Below, piece by piece: positions 61,501 to 64,000 of a DNA stretch of 64,000 nucleotides. The position numbers and the translations under genes were made by a program. The notes beneath the pieces were generated by a model. That model was not told where the DNA came from. It was given only the letters and a program-made list of their open reading frames with translations, and ran no database searches. Positions within the stretch are counted from its first letter, which is position 1. Each line of letters starts with the position of its first letter. The stretch comes from Xanthostigma xanthostigma. Its lineage: Eukaryota; Arthropoda; Insecta; Raphidioptera; Raphidiidae. The stretch is taken from NCBI GenBank assembly GCA_963575645.1, contig OY754464.1, forward strand, positions 61,788,948 through 61,852,947, written 5' to 3'.

Positions 61501-61860
61501 TAAGAAAAACGACTATGGAGACACGTTCTCCCACCACCAGCACCGGGACTTACACCACATTGTTATTTTTGAATTTTTCACCAATCATTATTTTTTTCAT
61601 GATTTTCATCGATGACAATAGATAAAATTTTGCACAGAGCTTCTTAGATATGTGACTAACATGTCCTAAAAATTACAATTTTTTTGTCGGTGATATTATT
61701 ACTATGTGTTTTCCCGATATTACACTCTGCAAGATTTTCCCATAAGAGCTCATGTTAGTTTCATGATTATAAATCTTTTAAACTATTTATTAAACCGTTC
61801 TGTAATTTTGGGTACTTATTTAAGAAATATTTATACATCTATTATTATAAAAAACTGATC
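61501..61860. other. Intergenic, no supported feature
   Basis: Nothing supported. Confidence 0.4.
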
Positions 61861-62040
61861 AAGTACGAGTCGGACTCGTTCACTAAGGGTTCCATACTAT
61901 TGATAATTCGAAAAAGTTGCGAAAAAAGGCAAAAATAATATTGACGTTGTCCATGATCGAACCAGCAACCTTTTGCTTTCAACATAAGCGCTCTTATCCC
62001 CCCTTGCTTTACATCTGTTACTCTGGTATACCTACTGTTA
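61861..62040 (-). repeat. Retroposon-like repeat with GAGTCGGACTCGT and tRNA-like part
   Basis: TGATCAAGTACGAGTCGGAC...AAGGGTTCCATAC is a phrase I associate with widespread insect repeats. The minus strand further carries GGTTGCTGGTTCGATCATGG (box B-like) with an upstream GATAAGAGCGCT. Not an intact tRNA. Confidence 0.45.
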
Positions 62041-62393
62041 TATTCAATAATAAACAATAAATAATAATATGATGCCATGACCACTTAATTTCTATTTCAA
62101 AATAAGCTATTTTAAAGTACAGAGTAGGTATGAATAATATTGTACATGACTAAACCTTCTCACATAAAATCCGTTTTTGTGATGGACGTGGTAAGAAAAT
62201 ATGCCTAAAAGCAAAGTATTAATATAATCAAAAATAATAAAAAATATATAAAAAATATATTTATTCCACAAGCATAAATAGAATTAAAATTTTCCCCCTG
62301 CTGGCATGTATGACGTCTCCTTCAAATAAAGCTTTTTATAACTTCAAATACCATTTTCGTCTTTGGGCAGAGGATTTACATATTATATGTGAA
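62041..62393. other. Intergenic, no supported feature
   Basis: AT-rich. Nothing supported. Confidence 0.4.
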
Positions 62394-63060
62394 CTAGCGG
62401 TACGGTCCGGCTTCGCCCGGACTTGTAGATTACCTATTAAACATTAACATTATTATGGAGTATCGGACTTATAGACTTATAGAATTATAGCGGACTCGGT
62501 AAAACAACGATACACAAAAAACACATGCGTTGTTTTTCCGTCGTATTGTTTGTCTATAAAACACATGTGACGTGGAATTAATTGTAGCTATCAGATTTGA
62601 TTTTTAACTAATAGCTTTGAGCTAATTTCTAACAGATATCACTATTTGATACTAAATCAGGAACTCTTTAATCAGGAGACCTATATACGCTCGCGCTGGT
62701 TCTCCTTATTATGACTTCGTGGTTTACATTGTCAGAGAAAAGTGACTGTATAGAAGTATATTTCTAATGGAACGATTGAGGTTTAGTGTCGGTGTACAGA
62801 TGTCGCTATTTGGTACTACAACAGTTGTGTGTTTGCTTCTGTGTTTACACTGTATTGTTTGTCTATGAAACACATGTGACGCATAATTATAAATAGCATA
62901 TTTGCTTCTGAACTAATAGCTTCGAGCAAATTGCGAGTTCTAACAGATAGATGTCGCTATTTGGTACTGAAAAAGTTTTGTTTATTTGTTTCATATGTAA
63001 ATTAGCTCAGAAGCAAACAAACATGTTTTTTGAGAAAATACCGTAATTTTGTACAAAAAA
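62394..63060 (-). mobile_element. Helitron-like 3' portion (minus strand)
   Basis: A|CTAGCGGTACGGTCCGGCTT, then CGCCCGGACTTG, is the inverted CTAG-plus-hairpin terminus. The body carries two or three inverted copies of the TAGCGACATCT...TATTAGTTCAGAAGC unit seen at 6850-7020. CTGTTAGA...GATGTCGCTATTTGGTACT recurs at 62630, 62800 and 62945. No ORF. Confidence 0.55.
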
Positions 63061-63570
63061 AAAATAATTTTTGCACTTAAGAGGGCTAATAACACACTGT
63101 TATATCTTATTTAAATAATAATTGTGTATTTCCAATGGATATTTTGCACATCGAGTTATCGTACTCCAACCCGAAATAGATTCGATTCGATCAACAATTA
63201 AATGAATGCCAATTTTCTTCATGTACAATTTAAGATCAAAAGATCTTTAATTAGAACAAGATTTATTTCGTAAGACATGGTAGATACAATTAATACTATC
63301 TTGTCTATTCCGTGTTCACATGATGTATCAACTTAGATATGTATGCAGTAATAATGACTAACAATCTGACGGCGTACACGTATACTATATACATTATACC
63401 AACTTAAATATTTGTACTTGTGTTTGACATTATCAAAATTTAATTTAGCGGCGTCTCCCAGCGTTGGGGCGATGTTGATGTTGCCAACATAGCATGACAA
63501 GTATATAGTACAGTGAATTTCCCACACCTACCCTACAGTTAGAGAACAACACACGATTATGGGTGGTGTA
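63061..63570. other. Intergenic, no supported feature
   Basis: The 64-codon minus ORF at 63333-63527 is unrecognised. Confidence 0.4.
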
Positions 63571-63790
63571 TATCTATATATGAACATATGAATAAAAATG
63601 TAAATGTTCTTTTGTTCAAAATCTCCGAAAGTTCTTCACCGATTGTCTTGAAATTTTGACACAACGTCGGATTCGAATACGCGTGTTATATACCTATTAT
63701 ATAGATGTCATGCCTGTCATAGGTAAAAACTTTTTTTTTTAAACAGTGCACGTGTTGAACGTTAAAGCAACACACGCAATAACATAACAT
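63571..63790 (+). repeat. Helitron-like 5' segment, copy 2
   Basis: It opens A|TCTATATATGAACATATGAA and shares the blocks listed for 58148-58330. It continues toward the window's end, with no terminus seen. Confidence 0.5.
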
Positions 63791-64000
63791 AACATATATA
63801 TTTATTTCATTTTTACTCATCGGGCATAAAACGTGTCATACAAATAATTTAGCAACAATTTTCAACAATACCTATGTCAATTAAAATTATTTAAAATTCA
63901 TCAATACTGTATACACATTTATTTATCAGGTGAATTTTTTACATTTTTTCAAAATGTTTATAATCTAGCTTCTTAATTTCTTCTGGGAATTTATTAAAAA

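Overview
The window looks like non-genic, transposon-packed DNA from an arthropod, most likely an insect. It is strongly AT-rich, has no operons or bacterial signals, and holds many foldback (MITE-like) elements. It also carries Helitron-type ends (TC start, hairpin, CTAG/CTAA end, inserted between A and T), hAT, piggyBac-like and LINE relics, and one nearly intact Ty3/Gypsy-type LTR element. I could not fix the order from sequence alone; several dispersed motifs resemble repeats common in Lepidoptera and Hemiptera. No convincing host protein-coding gene, rRNA or intact tRNA was found.

Layout. 0-12 kb: short foldback elements (209-707, 1089-1173, 2775-2894, 3491-3731, 5671-6176, 8060-8206, 10431-10688) and Helitron pieces. 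11.6-12.6 kb: the 3' end of a LINE with reverse-transcriptase motifs and one in-frame stop. 14-24 kb: Helitron copies, a MITE that recurs at 61 kb, an unusual branched palindrome at 20.04-20.16 kb, and a small hAT element holding a transposase C-terminal remnant (21477-22173). 26-36 kb: foldbacks with long target duplications, a satellite array, and a 4.9-kb LTR retrotransposon (30509-35390, minus strand) with nearly identical LTRs. Its single ORF joins Gag, protease, an integrase-tail-like segment and a proline-rich repeat domain, with no reverse transcriptase or integrase core. 36.5-43.1 kb: a foldback interrupted by a TIR element with a MADF-like stub, a broken hAT transposase, and a 4.2-kb hAT-type element (38898-43081) with a perfect 8-bp target duplication. 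That element is filled with three kinds of tandem array. 44-49 kb: a foldback with an 18-bp target duplication, a piggyBac-like MITE, and a TIR element (47460-48907) with THAP-like and SAP-domain coding remnants. 49.7-64 kb: a third satellite array, more Helitron ends, and two large foldback complexes (53670-54400 and 54981-57387).

How it fits together. Elements are nested: the LTR element sits in the loop of a foldback, the MADF-stub element sits between the arms of another, and satellites sit inside the hAT element. One satellite family of about 85 bp recurs at 28.8, 39.6 and 49.7 kb. Foldbacks at 26, 30/35 and 44 kb share a CGAAACGTC core and 12-18 bp target duplications, pointing to one insertion mechanism, possibly Penelope-like. 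The most notable candidates are the chimeric LTR element, this foldback family, and the SAP/THAP element.
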